A stretch of 64,000 bases of DNA, taken from positions 186,001-250,000 of the forward strand of contig CAWHZU010000007.1 in NCBI GenBank assembly GCA_963833885.1. The letters run 5' to 3'. The notes below the pieces were generated by a model that was not told the DNA's origin, ran no database searches, and saw nothing but the letters and a program-made list of their open reading frames with translations. Position numbers and translations under genes: made by a program. The DNA is from JASHPR01 sp963833885. GTDB taxonomy: Bacteria > Actinomycetota > Actinomycetes > Streptosporangiales > Streptosporangiaceae. Shown piece by piece: positions 34,471-43,582 of this stretch (its first letter is position 1; each line of letters starts with the position of its first letter).

Positions 34471-35443
34471 ACCCGCCGGGTCCGTGGCCCGGCCGCTACA
34501 GTCGGCGGGCGCCACCGGAGCGGCGGTCGCCGGCAGCGCGGACGTGATCACCGTGCGGGATCTGCGGATGAGCTACGGCCACTACGAGGCGGTGCGGGGC
34601 ATCGACCTCGACGTCGCCCAGGGCGAGATCTTCGCGTTCCTCGGGCCGAACGGGGCGGGCAAGACCAGCACCGTTGAGATCCTCGAGGGCTTCCGCACCC
34701 GCACCGGTGGCGAGGTGCGGGTGCTGGGCGAGGATCCGGCCAGGGCAGGGTCGGACTGGCGGGCCAGGGTCGGCGTCGTGCTGCAGGAGTCCGCGCCGGA
34801 GGCGTGGCTGACGGTCCGGGAATGCATGTCCATGTACGCCGGGTATTACCCGAACCCGCTGCCGGTCGGCCGGGCGCTGGAGCTGGTCGGACTCACGGAC
34901 AAGGCCGACGGCCGCTGCGACCGGCTGTCGGGCGGCCAGCTGCGCCGCCTCGACATGGCCCTGGCGCTGATCGGCGACCCGGAACTGGTCTTCCTGGACG
35001 AGCCCACCACCGGGTTCGACCCGGCTGCCCGGCACACCGCGTGGGACGTGATCGCTGGCCTGCGTGAGCTCGGCAAGACGATCTTCCTGACCACGCACTA
35101 CATGGATGAGGCCGAGGCGCTGGCCGACCAGATCATGATCATCGCGGCCGGCCGGATCGTGGCCTCGGGAACCCCGGCCACGATCGGCGGCCGGGCCAGT
35201 GCCGCGACCACGATCAGATTCACCCTTCCGGACGGCGTGACCCCCGGCGACCTGCCGGGCCTGCCCGCGCCGGTCACGGCTGGCCGCGGCGGCACCGTGG
35301 AAATCCTGCATGATCAGCCGGTGCCGGTGCTGCACACGCTGACCACGTGGGCGCTGCAGCACGGGTACCCGCTGAGCGACCTCACCGCGCACCGGCCCAC
35401 GCTCGAGGAGATCTACCTCAGGCTCACCGAGGAGCACACGTGA
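34463..35443 (+). CDS. ABC transporter ATP-binding protein (ABC-2 exporter)
   Basis: 326-residue ATPase. Walker A GPNGAGKT, signature LSGGQLRRLD, Walker B LVFLDEPTTGFDP, switch His TTHYMDEAE, then a C-terminal extension of about 90 residues typical of drug/antibiotic exporters of the DrrA type. ATG 34463 chosen. Its stop overlaps the permease start (GTGA). Under probable PadR control, so it is likely induced by its substrate. Confidence 0.92.
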   Translation: MPEPAGSVARPLQSAGATGAAVAGSADVITVRDLRMSYGHYEAVRGIDLDVAQGEIFAFLGPNGAGKTSTVEILEGFRTRTGGEVRVLGEDPARAGSDWRARVGVVLQESAPEAWLTVRECMSMYAGYYPNPLPVGRALELVGLTDKADGRCDRLSGGQLRRLDMALALIGDPELVFLDEPTTGFDPAARHTAWDVIAGLRELGKTIFLTTHYMDEAEALADQIMIIAAGRIVASGTPATIGGRASAATTIRFTLPDGVTPGDLPGLPAPVTAGRGGTVEILHDQPVPVLHTLTTWALQHGYPLSDLTAHRPTLEEIYLRLTEEHT

Positions 35444-36276
35444 GTGCCGTGCCGAATGCGGGCCGTACGCCCGCCCTGCCCAGGGCGCGCCGGATGAGCG
35501 CCGCCTCGCTTGCTGCCCACCAGGCCCGGTACGACCTGCGCGCGTTCCGGCGGAACACCAGGGCCCGGATCTTCACGCTGGCCGTGCCGGTCGTGCTGTT
35601 GCTGATCCTGGTGTCCCTGTTCCGCGGCGGCACCGTCAAGGCGGGCGGCGTCATCGTCGACATCGCCGCTTACTACGTGCCGCACATCGCGGCGATGGCG
35701 ATCGTCGGCGCTGGCCTGATCAACCTGCTGATCACGATCGTCGCCAAGCGGGAGTCCGGCTCGCTGAAGCGGCGCCGGGCCACGCCGGTGCCTGCCTGGG
35801 TGCTGATCGCAGGCGACGCCACCACGAGCGTCGTGTCGGCCGTGGTCATCGTCGCGGTCCTGGTCGCGATCGGCTCGATCGGCTTCGGCCTGAACGTGAC
35901 CGGGGCGGCCCTCGGCCTGGCCGCCGTGGAGACCGTCATCGGTGCGGCAGCCTTCTGCTGCCTGGCCTACGCGCTGAGCGGCCTCGTGGCGACCGCCGAG
36001 TCGGCCGGCCCGATGGTGCAGCTGGCCACGCTGCCGGTGTACTTCATCTCCGGCATCTACATCCCGGACAACGTGCTGCCGCACTGGCTGCTGGACATCG
36101 CCAACGTGCTTCCGGTCCGGCCGCTGGCCGTGGCCCTGCAGGCGGCGTTCGTGCCCGCGACCAACGGCGGCCAGCGGTTCGCCCTGGTCCCGCTGCTGGT
36201 CGTGGTCGCCTGGGGGGTGGGCGGGCTGATCATCGCGGTACGGACCTTCTCCTGGGTGCCGAAGCGCTCCGGCTGA
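35440..36276 (+). CDS. ABC-2 type permease
   Basis: 278-residue membrane protein with six hydrophobic segments of the ABC-2 family. Examples are IFTLAVPVVLLLILVSLF, MAIVGAGLINLLITIV, VVSAVVIVAVLVAIGSIGF and the last one LVPLLVVVAWGVGGLIIAV. The LPVYFISGIYIP segment before the large loop is characteristic of DrrB-like exporters. Pairs with the upstream ATPase by a GTGA overlap. Confidence 0.9.
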   Translation: MSAVPNAGRTPALPRARRMSAASLAAHQARYDLRAFRRNTRARIFTLAVPVVLLLILVSLFRGGTVKAGGVIVDIAAYYVPHIAAMAIVGAGLINLLITIVAKRESGSLKRRRATPVPAWVLIAGDATTSVVSAVVIVAVLVAIGSIGFGLNVTGAALGLAAVETVIGAAAFCCLAYALSGLVATAESAGPMVQLATLPVYFISGIYIPDNVLPHWLLDIANVLPVRPLAVALQAAFVPATNGGQRFALVPLLVVVAWGVGGLIIAVRTFSWVPKRSG

Positions 36277-36288
36277 CCGAGTTGCGGC

Positions 36289-37682
36289 TCAGCCGCGCCG
36301 CATGGCCAGGTGCGGAGACAGCCAGAACGGCGGCAGGTAGCCGGCCAGGTCCGACATCGGCAGCACCTCGGGACGGAGCCGGATTCCGAGCACCTCGGCC
36401 ATGAACTGGCGGCGGGTGGTCACCCGCTGCCACAGGCCCGGGTAACGGGCGGCCAGGTCGTCGCGGGCGGCCTCGTCGGCGAGCACGACGCCGTCCTCGA
36501 TGTTCGACGTGTGGTAGACGGTGCCGGTGGCGGGGATGATGTCGAGCTGCAGCGCCATCCCGGAGCCGAGCACCACGTCGGAGCCGGGGTACACCGGGGA
36601 ACTCGGCCACTCGTCGAGGTGGATGAAGTGGCCGGGGTTGATGTGCACGCCGAAGAACGGGTCACCCAGCCGCTTGGAAACCAGGTCGTAGAGCTCGCCG
36701 CCGGTGACCCCGATGCCGATCGTTTCGTACCACTCGGCGGCGCACGCGAAGTACGGCGCGACCAGGCGGTCGACGTAGTCCTTCGCGGCGGCGGGCAGGC
36801 CGTCCGCCGACTCGGCCAGGAACCCGCCGCGGGCGATGTTGCTGCCCCAGTACCCGAGCGACGCGCTCATCGGGTCCCCGGCCTGAGCACCCGGCCGGAG
36901 GCGCTGGCCAGGCCGAGGGCCGCCCGCTCGCCGCTGAGCATCACCGGGTGGTAGGAGTACGGCAGGCCGATCGGCCGGTACAGCGAGAACGCCTCGAGCT
37001 CGGTCATGCCGGGCCGGACCTGGTGCAGCATCCGCCGCATCGACTCCGACCCGTACGTGGCCGCGAACTCGAAGCAGGCAAGCTGGTCGACATCGTTGAC
37101 CAGCCGCAGCCCGCGGCCCGGCTCGGTGAACAGCCCGGTCGCGTTCTCCGGCCGGCAGCCCAGCGCGCGCAGTTCGTCCACCAGGAACGCGGGTGCGTCG
37201 ATCCACTCGGCCGGACGGCCGGTGTCGGCCGGGCCGAAAAACTTCCAGCCGGCGATGCCGATCCGGGTCGCGCCGTCGCCGCCGATCCCGGCGCCGCGCA
37301 GGATGTCGGCGAGCGGCGGGCTGGCCGACCGGTCCTGGCAGACCAGGCTCAGGCTCTGGTAGAGCAGCACCTCGATCGCGGGCGGCACGACCTTCGCGTA
37401 CGACACGCCCTCGTTGCCCACCAGCAGGACCGGCGCCCGGCCGGGCACCAGCAGCAGCAGCGCCTCCTCGAACCTGGGGTCGAACCCGGTCAGGTACGAC
37501 AGGTTCGCGAAATGCTCCCGGTCGGCGTAGACGATCAGCGCGTCCAGACCCGCCTCGGCGGTCGCCCGATCGGCCGCCGCTACCCGTTCCAGGAAGGTTT
37601 CTTGAGGAACCTGTGGCTGCTCGATCGGCAGGTCATAGGTCGGCAGGTCAATCGGGCCCAGTTCGACTCCGGCCCGCGTCAC
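36289..37682 (-). pseudogene. creatinase/M24-like protein, split by one-base deletion
   Basis: Two pieces of one M24-fold protein. 36867-37682 gives the N-terminal creatinase-type domain and the start of the pita-bread domain up to GRVLRPG; 36289-36870 continues SLGYWGSNIARGG to the end. A single missing base in the G run at about 36878 (RC CCGGGGACC) produces a stop, and by chance an ATGA overlap. By eye the five M24 metal ligands D/D/H/E/E appear as S/N/H/D/E, so it is more creatinase-like than a true aminopeptidase. The GTG start overlaps the permease stop. Confidence 0.75.
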
Positions 37683-39160
37683 GCGTCGGCCTGCGGCGCG
37701 GTCGCGTCGTCCCAGTCCACATCTCCTTCGGCGTCGGCGGGCTTACCGACCAGCATCGTGGCGCCGCGCTGCAGCGCGCCGGGGTTCCGCTTCTCGCGCC
37801 ACACCATGTAGCCGAACCCGACGAGCAGCGCGGCCACGAACAGGTACGGCGTGATCCGGTACGGCCACGGCGGAACCGGGTAGACGGTCACCCACAGCAC
37901 GGGCAGCAGCGCGAGCGTGCCCACCCAGGGGAGCACCCCGTGCCGCCAGATGTTGAAAGCGCCGGGATGCTCGCGGCGGATGTACGCGGTCAGCGCGAGG
38001 TTGGCCATGATGTACAGCACGATGACCGCCAGCGTGGTGATCGTGCCGAGGAAGCCGAAGATGGTGTCCGGCGCCAGCAGCGTGCCCACCAGCAGGATCG
38101 CCACGATGCCGATGATCTGCTGCACCGCGATCGCGAACGTCGGGGTGCGGTGCACCGGGTGGATCTTGCCGAACCTGGCCGGCAGCGTGCCCGCCTGCCC
38201 CATCGTGTAGGCGACCCGGGACGCGGCGTTGGTGCAGGCCAGGCCGCAGCCGATGGCGCTGTTGACGATCGCGATGAAGATGAACCACCAGCCGGCGCCC
38301 CACAGCGAGTGGCCGAGCGCGTAGTACGGGTTGGCGTTCGACGCGAACGCGGCCATGTTGCCGGTGCCCCAGCCGATCGCGCTGGCGTAGGAGGTGAAGA
38401 TGTAGAAGAGCCCGATCAGGATCAGCGAGAGCATGACCGCGCGGGAGATGAACTTGCCGGGGCGCTTGGTCTCCTGGGCCAGCGGCGCTGGCGCCTCGAA
38501 GCCGCTCAGCGCGAGCACCGAGAACACCATCCCGGCCAGGATGCCCTCAAAGTGGTTTGGCGCGTGGCTCGGCAGCAGCGGCGCGGAGAAGCTCGAGCCG
38601 TGCCCGGGGTTCGCCAGGAACGTGAACGCGAGCGCGAGCATGATCAGTATCTCGATGCCGCCGAAGATGGCCGTGGTCCGCATCGAGATCCGGATGCCGA
38701 AGTGGGTGAGCACCCAGACGATCGCGAACGTGATCAGCGCGAAGACCCACCACGGGATGTTCACGCCGGCCGCCATCTGGAAGGTGCTCGCCGCCAGGTA
38801 GCCGAGGAAGCCGATGGCCCCGGCCGGCCCGATGATGTCGTAGATCAGGTAACTCCAGGTGGTCATGAACCCGGTGCGGGCGCCGAGCCCCCGGGTGGCG
38901 AACGAGTAGTAGCCGCCGCTCGACGGCATGTACTTGGAGAACTGCGAGACCGTGTGCCCGATGAACAAGCAGACGATCGTGGTCAGCAGGAACGAGATCG
39001 GCATGGCTGGGCCGGCCTTGAGCGCGATGACCGGGAACGTGAAGACCACGTTGATCGACGGCGCGATGTGCGTGATGCCCTGGAAGACCACCTGCGGGAG
39101 GCCGAGCGTGTTGCGCCGCAGCGCGGAGGTCGAGGTGGGGCTGGCTGCCTGAGTGGCCAT
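37679..39160 (-). CDS. APC-superfamily permease
   Basis: 493-residue amino-acid/polyamine-type transporter with about 12 helices. It has FQGITHIAPSINVVFTFP in the first helix, GGYYSFATRGLGARTGF, and FEAPAPLAQETKRPGKFI in the central loop. A C-terminal acidic tail (DAEGDVDWDD) follows the last helix. Probably imports the substrate of the coupled M24-like protein, a small amino or guanidino compound. Its promoter region carries the LacI-type repeat at 39178. Confidence 0.88.
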   Translation of the reverse strand: MATQAASPTSTSALRRNTLGLPQVVFQGITHIAPSINVVFTFPVIALKAGPAMPISFLLTTIVCLFIGHTVSQFSKYMPSSGGYYSFATRGLGARTGFMTTWSYLIYDIIGPAGAIGFLGYLAASTFQMAAGVNIPWWVFALITFAIVWVLTHFGIRISMRTTAIFGGIEILIMLALAFTFLANPGHGSSFSAPLLPSHAPNHFEGILAGMVFSVLALSGFEAPAPLAQETKRPGKFISRAVMLSLILIGLFYIFTSYASAIGWGTGNMAAFASNANPYYALGHSLWGAGWWFIFIAIVNSAIGCGLACTNAASRVAYTMGQAGTLPARFGKIHPVHRTPTFAIAVQQIIGIVAILLVGTLLAPDTIFGFLGTITTLAVIVLYIMANLALTAYIRREHPGAFNIWRHGVLPWVGTLALLPVLWVTVYPVPPWPYRITPYLFVAALLVGFGYMVWREKRNPGALQRGATMLVGKPADAEGDVDWDDATAPQADA

Positions 39161-39177
39161 GAGACGGACCGCCTTCG

Positions 39178-39191
39178 TTGCGCAACCGGTT
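39178..39191. promoter_or_regulatory. LacI-type operator candidate, copy 1
   Basis: TTGCGCAACCGGTT, with the palindromic core TTGCGCAA. Eighteen bases upstream of the permease start; a copy with one mismatch lies at 39280. A TTGCGCAA core followed by CGGTT fits a LacI-family half-site arrangement. Confidence 0.65.
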
Positions 39192-39279
39192 TCGTACAAT
39201 TATGGGCGGCCTGCATCGGCACGTCAATAGGCCCAGCGACGTGGCCAGATCTCAGATTTGCATCGTCAACGGCTACAGT

Positions 39280-39293
39280 TTGCGCAAGCGGTT
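39280..39293. promoter_or_regulatory. LacI-type operator candidate, copy 2
   Basis: TTGCGCAAGCGGTT, 102 bases from copy 1, and 26 bases before the LacI gene start. The pair would let one repressor control both the permease operon and itself. Confidence 0.65.
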
Positions 39294-39319
39294 AGTCGCG
39301 AAGGACCGATGGAGCGGAC

Positions 39320-40339
39320 GTGACCACGATCCAGGACGTCGCCCGGGCAGCGGGGGTTGCCGCGTCCACCGTGTCGCGGTACCTGAACGGGCAGCTCCGG
39401 GTGACCCCGGCCACCGAAGCCAAGGTGCTCGAGGCCGTCAGCGAGCTCGGTTACGTCCCGAACGCGCAAGCCCGGAACCTGGCCAGGCGCCGGTCCGGCG
39501 TGATCGGCTTCGTGGTCCCCGAGATCAGCAACCCGTACTTCGGCGCCATCGCCGACTACGCGGTCGAGGCGGTGGAACGGCACGGGAGCATGGTCCTGCT
39601 GTGCTCGCACCGCAGCCAGGCCGTGCGGGCGTCCAGCTACATCGAGCTGCTGTCGTCCGGGGCCATCGACGGCATGATGTACCTCGGCTCGTTCCGGTCC
39701 AACGAGCGGCTCGCGCGGGCAATCGCCGGCGGGCTCGCGGTGGTCGTGGTGGACGAGCCGATCGCCGGGCTGCCGCCGGTGCACACCGTGGTCATGGACG
39801 ACTACGCGGGCGGGTACCAGGCCACCAGCTACCTGGCGGCGCTCGGGCACCGCAAGATCGCGTTCGTGTCCGGGCCCGCCGAGCTCGGCTCGGTGCAGGA
39901 GCGGTACCGCGGCTACCTCGACGCGCTGGCCAAGGCCGGGATCGACGCGTCCGGTCAGGTCTGCCTTGACGGGCAGTTCACCGAGCAGTTCGGGATGAGC
40001 GCGCTGCCGCACCTGATCTCCCCGGCCGACCCGCCCACCGCAGCGTTCGTGGCCAGCGACTACATCGCGCTCGGCGTGCTGTCCGCGGCCGAGACGCATG
40101 GCATCCGGGTGCCCGAGGATTTGTCGATCGTGGGGTTCGACGACATCAGGTTCAGCCAGTACGTGCGGCCGCGGCTGACCACGGTCAGGTCCCCTTTCGA
40201 CCGTCTTGCCCAGGTCGGCGTCGAGCTGCTGTTCGAGCGGCTGGCCGACCGGGACGCCCCGGCCCGCACCGAGGTGCTGCCGGTGGAGCTAGTGGTCCGC
40301 GAGTCGGCCGGCCCGCCGCCGGCCGGTAACTTGCGATAG
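39320..40339 (+). CDS. LacI-family transcriptional regulator
   Basis: 339 residues. HTH at the very start (TIQDVARAAGVAASTVSRYL), hinge with ARNLARRRSGVIGFVVPEIS (in part), sensor domain with GHRKIAFVSGP and DLSIVGFDDIRF. GTG start at 39320. Divergent from the APC permease/M24 genes and followed at 17 bases by the amidotransferase-like gene; twin operator candidates suggest it represses all of these in response to the imported compound. Confidence 0.92.
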   Translation: MTTIQDVARAAGVAASTVSRYLNGQLRVTPATEAKVLEAVSELGYVPNAQARNLARRRSGVIGFVVPEISNPYFGAIADYAVEAVERHGSMVLLCSHRSQAVRASSYIELLSSGAIDGMMYLGSFRSNERLARAIAGGLAVVVVDEPIAGLPPVHTVVMDDYAGGYQATSYLAALGHRKIAFVSGPAELGSVQERYRGYLDALAKAGIDASGQVCLDGQFTEQFGMSALPHLISPADPPTAAFVASDYIALGVLSAAETHGIRVPEDLSIVGFDDIRFSQYVRPRLTTVRSPFDRLAQVGVELLFERLADRDAPARTEVLPVELVVRESAGPPPAGNLR

Positions 40340-40356
40340 CGAACGGAGGCCTGCCC

Positions 40357-41103
40357 ATGCGGGTGCTGCTCTGCGGCGAGAGCTGGGTCACGCACAGCCT
40401 GCACATCAAGGGTGTCGACTCGTTTACCACGAGCGCCTACGTGGAGGGCGCGAGCCAGCTTCGCGCGGCGCTCTCCGGCGCCGGGATCGAGGTCGAGTAC
40501 CTGCCCGGTCACCTGGTTCCCGGGCAGTTTCCCGGCTCGGCCGATGGGCTGGCGCCCTACGACGCGGTCATCCTGAGCGACATCGGCGCGAACAGCATGC
40601 TGCTGTCGCCGGAGGTGTTCGAGCGCTCCATCCCCTCACCGAACCGGCTCGCGGTCGTGGAGGAGTACGTGCGCGGCGGCGGCGGGCTGCTGATGATCGG
40701 CGGGTACCTGTCGTTCGCCGGGATCGAGGGCAAGGCGCGATACCACGGCACCCCGGTGGAGGACGTGCTGCCGGTGACGATCAGCGCGACCGACGACCGG
40801 GTGGAGGCGCCGCAGGGTGTGGCGCCGGTGGCCGCGCGGCCGGATCATCCGCTGCTGGCCGGCCTGCCGGCGACCTGGCCAAGGCTGCTCGGCTACAACC
40901 GGGTGACACCCAAGCCGGCCGCCGAGGTGCTGGTCACCTGCGGATCGGATCCGCTCGTCGCCTGCGGCGGGTACCACGAGGGCCGCGGCGCCGTGTTCAC
41001 GTCCGACTGCGCACCGCACTGGGGCCCGCCGGAGTTCATGGACTGGCCCGGATACGCGCCGATGTGGGTCAACCTGGTGACCTGGCTGGCCCGCCAGGAG
41101 TAG
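40357..41103 (+). CDS. class I glutamine amidotransferase-like protein (PF07090 type)
   Basis: 248 residues of the GATase1-like/ThuA-like flavodoxin fold: RVLLCGESWVTHSLHIKG at the start, YDAVILSDIGANSMLL, and GGGGLLMIGGYLSFAG. The usual catalytic Cys of amidotransferases is not evident after GGY (the elbow reads GGYLSF), so hydrolase activity is doubtful. Family members often sit in sugar or amine catabolic loci. Follows the LacI gene closely and is probably in its regulon. Confidence 0.75.
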   Translation: MRVLLCGESWVTHSLHIKGVDSFTTSAYVEGASQLRAALSGAGIEVEYLPGHLVPGQFPGSADGLAPYDAVILSDIGANSMLLSPEVFERSIPSPNRLAVVEEYVRGGGGLLMIGGYLSFAGIEGKARYHGTPVEDVLPVTISATDDRVEAPQGVAPVAARPDHPLLAGLPATWPRLLGYNRVTPKPAAEVLVTCGSDPLVACGGYHEGRGAVFTSDCAPHWGPPEFMDWPGYAPMWVNLVTWLARQE

Positions 41104-41145
41104 CGCCGCACCCTTGATGGCGATCCAGCTCCCGGCGGTGCCGCG

Positions 41146-41964
41146 TCATGTGTCGCGGCGGGTGATCACGAGGGCGGCGGCCAGCAGGGCGGCCGCGGGC
41201 CAGCCAACGAGGACCAGCATGGACAGGCCCGGCGAAAGCAGGCCCGGCTGCGGGTGCGTGGCCACGACCTGTGCAGCGGCGAACGGCATGGTGAACCTGC
41301 CGAGGTCGTCCTTCCACGGCGAGGGCAGCACCAGGCACAGGGCGGCCAGCCCGTAGATGGCCGCCAATGTCGCTGCGATCGCGCCCGGAGTGTGCCGGAT
41401 GATGGCGCCGAGGCTGAGCGCGGTCAGCGCGCACGCGCACAACACAAAGCCGCCCGCGAGCACGGCTCCCGGCACGCCTGGCTGAGCCAGGGAAACACCG
41501 CGGTGCCGCCCGGACAGCATCGCCTGGGTCAGGAAGAAGCTGGCGAACCCGAGCACCTGACCGGCCACAAGTGCCGCTCCGCCGGTGACCGCCGCCTTGC
41601 CGGCCAGCACTGCCCAGCGTCGCGGCACGGCGCAGAAGGTGGTGCTGATCAGCCCGGTTGTGTATTCCGACGTGAACTGCAGAACGGCAAGCACGCTGAC
41701 CGGGATCACGGCGTACTCGGCGTAGCCAAGAAAGCTCAGGGAGAGCGCGGTGATCGGGCCGCCTTGCGGGGGTGTGGGAGCCGATGCGACGGCGTGCGCG
41801 ACGAGCGCGGTGGAACCGATCGTCGCCATTGCCGCGATGATCAGCGTCACGTAGTTCGAGCGGACCGAGCGGAGCTTGGTCCACTCGAAGGCGAGCACGT
41901 CCCCGGCACGCACCAGTCGTGATGGCACGGCCGGGCCGGCAGCGGCGATCTGCGGTGCGGTCAT
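41146..41964 (-). CDS. ABC-2 type permease
   Basis: 272-residue membrane protein with six hydrophobic segments (for example YVTLIIAAMATIGSTALVAH, AVIPVSVLAVLQFTSEYTTG, AATLAAIYGLAALCLVL, LVGWPAAALLAAALVI). The FEWTKLRSVRSNY start is typical of ABC-2 permeases of lantibiotic/bacitracin-type exporters. Its ATG overlaps the ATPase stop (ATGA), so the two form one transporter. Confidence 0.88.
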   Translation of the reverse strand: MTAPQIAAAGPAVPSRLVRAGDVLAFEWTKLRSVRSNYVTLIIAAMATIGSTALVAHAVASAPTPPQGGPITALSLSFLGYAEYAVIPVSVLAVLQFTSEYTTGLISTTFCAVPRRWAVLAGKAAVTGGAALVAGQVLGFASFFLTQAMLSGRHRGVSLAQPGVPGAVLAGGFVLCACALTALSLGAIIRHTPGAIAATLAAIYGLAALCLVLPSPWKDDLGRFTMPFAAAQVVATHPQPGLLSPGLSMLVLVGWPAAALLAAALVITRRDT

Positions 41965-43181
41965 GAGGCGGTCGTCCTTTCCGGCGCCGAAGTTCCGGCC
42001 CGGTAGTCGGTGCTGTCATCGGTGAGGTCCAGGTAGGCCTGTTCGAGGGACGCATGCCGTGGCACCAGTTCGTGCACGGCGATCCCGTGCCCGGCGGCCA
42101 GGTCGCCGATGGCGGGCGCATCCAGGCCGGTCACGGCGAGGCCGCCGTCGCCTTCTGGCCGGATGGCCGCTCCGCGGGCGGTCAGCAGCCCGGCCAGCTC
42201 ACCGGCCCTTGGCGAGCGCACCAGCACGTCCTGGCGCGCGCCGGATATGAACTGGTCGGTGGGGGAGGCGGCCAGCAGCCTGCCGCGCCCGATGATGATC
42301 AGGTGATCGGCGGTCAGCGCGACCTCGCTCATCAGATGGCTGGAGACCAGTACGGTGCGGCCCTCGGCGGCCATCGACTGGAACAACTGCCGGATCCAGT
42401 GGACACCCGCGGCATCTAGCCCGTTGACCGGCTCATCGAAGATCAGCACCGCAGGGTCGGCGAGCAGTGCCGCGGCGATGCCGAGCCGCTGCTTCATCCC
42501 CAGCGAGAACTCCCCGACGCGCCGGCCCGCCACCGCCGCCAGCCCGGTCGCCTCCAGCACTTGCACCACCCGGCGCCGTCCGATCCCGTTGCTCTGAGCG
42601 ATGGACAGCAGATGAAACCAGGCGGTTCGCCCGCCATGCACAGCGGTCGCGTCCAGCAGCGAGCCGACCACGTGCAGCGGGCGGATGATCTCCTGGTAGC
42701 GGCGTCCCCCCACCAGTGCCCTGCCCGACGTCGGGGTGTCCAGGCCCAAGATCACCCGCATCGTGGTCGTCTTCCCGGCGCCGTTGGGCCCCAGGAACCC
42801 GGTCACCTGCCCCGGGCGCACCGTGAAGCTCAGGGCGTCCACCGCCGTGACCGGCCCGAAGCGCTTGGTCAGCTGGTCCACCTCGATCACGACCGGGTCG
42901 ACCGGTACGCGCCGGGCGAGAAGCTGCCCGCTCGCGGCAATTCCAGCGCCCTCGGCCATGGGGGCCGTCCCGGGCACGCTTGCCGCGGTTCGGTCCTTCC
43001 CGAGGATCAGGTAGACCAGTCCACCCCACGGCCCCCAGACGCAGATGGCCACCGCCCACGCCCACTTTGGCAGGTGGCGCACCTGGCTAGCCCGCGCCAG
43101 GTCGACCAGGCACCAAACATCAAACGCAACCACCACGGCCACAACCGGTATGGCCACGTCAGATCCTGGCGGCAGGCTCAT
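41961..43181 (-). CDS. ABC ATPase fused to N-terminal PLDc_N membrane segment
   Basis: 406 residues. Residues about 8-63 are a PLDc_N-type domain: helix VAIPVVAVVVAFDVWCLVDLA (in parts), ASQVRHLPKWAWA, second helix then LVYLILGKDR. Residues about 97-400 are an ABC-2 exporter ATPase with GPNGAGKT, FSLGMKQRLG (signature) and LIFDEPVNGLD. Most relatives lack the membrane part, so the ATPase here may be tethered to the membrane. The same PLDc_N motif ends the divergent protein at 43579-44172. Expression is probably set by the PadR gene across the 25-bp palindrome. Confidence 0.88.
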   Translation of the reverse strand: MSLPPGSDVAIPVVAVVVAFDVWCLVDLARASQVRHLPKWAWAVAICVWGPWGGLVYLILGKDRTAASVPGTAPMAEGAGIAASGQLLARRVPVDPVVIEVDQLTKRFGPVTAVDALSFTVRPGQVTGFLGPNGAGKTTTMRVILGLDTPTSGRALVGGRRYQEIIRPLHVVGSLLDATAVHGGRTAWFHLLSIAQSNGIGRRRVVQVLEATGLAAVAGRRVGEFSLGMKQRLGIAAALLADPAVLIFDEPVNGLDAAGVHWIRQLFQSMAAEGRTVLVSSHLMSEVALTADHLIIIGRGRLLAASPTDQFISGARQDVLVRSPRAGELAGLLTARGAAIRPEGDGGLAVTGLDAPAIGDLAAGHGIAVHELVPRHASLEQAYLDLTDDSTDYRAGTSAPERTTAS

Positions 43182-43200
43182 CGGCTCTCACCATCTCCTT

Positions 43201-43225
43201 CGACATATGTAGGCTACATATGTCG
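43201..43225. promoter_or_regulatory. perfect 25-bp palindrome, PadR operator candidate
   Basis: Arms CGACATATGTAG and CTACATATGTCG pair perfectly around a single G. It lies between the divergent ABC and PadR genes. PadR proteins bind such ATGTA/TACAT dyads. A shorter related dyad follows at 43229. Confidence 0.8.
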
Positions 43226-43228
43226 AGA

Positions 43229-43240
43229 CTACATGTGTAG
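43229..43240. promoter_or_regulatory. secondary PadR-type dyad
   Basis: CTACATGTGTAG repeats the CTACA/TGTAG arms of the larger palindrome. It lies 9 bases before the PadR start codon and so could autoregulate it. Confidence 0.55.
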
Positions 43241-43249
43241 ACTGGTGCT

Positions 43250-43582
43250 GTGAAGCTGACCGGGCCTTTGCAGCGCGTGCTCACGGTGATGATCGCCGAC
43301 CCGTCCGCGCAGCATTACGGCTACGACCTGATGAAGGCAGCCAAGCTGCCAAGCGGCACGTTGTATCCCATGCTTGCCCGTCTGCAGCAGGACGGGCTGG
43401 TGGATGCCGAGTGGGAGGCTCAGCGCCAGGACACGGCCGGCCGGCCGCCGCGGAAGTATTACCGGCTGACTGCCGAAGGCCTCCGCGTGGCCCGCCTCGA
43501 GCTTGCCCAGGCCGCCTCCAGCGCCCCGCTGCGGCGGGCCGGGCACGGCGCGGCGCGGCCTGCGCCAGGGAGCACGCGGTGA
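43250..43582 (+). CDS. PadR-family regulator (short form)
   Basis: 110-residue PadR winged-helix protein of the short subfamily 2 type: LQRVLTVMIADPSAQHYGYDLM, PSGTLYPMLARLQQDGLV, YYRLTAEGLRVARLEL (in parts). GTG start at 43250. Its end overlaps the next gene's start (GTGA). It very likely represses the divergent ABC exporter and its own operon through the 43201 palindrome, releasing on binding a drug-like ligand. Confidence 0.9.
   Translation: MKLTGPLQRVLTVMIADPSAQHYGYDLMKAAKLPSGTLYPMLARLQQDGLVDAEWEAQRQDTAGRPPRKYYRLTAEGLRVARLELAQAASSAPLRRAGHGAARPAPGSTR

Noticed and set aside
36867..36870. ATGA overlap suggesting two separate M24-related genes
   Set aside because: The two products are consecutive parts of one M24 domain; restoring one G in the adjacent G run gives a continuous protein, so the overlap is accidental.
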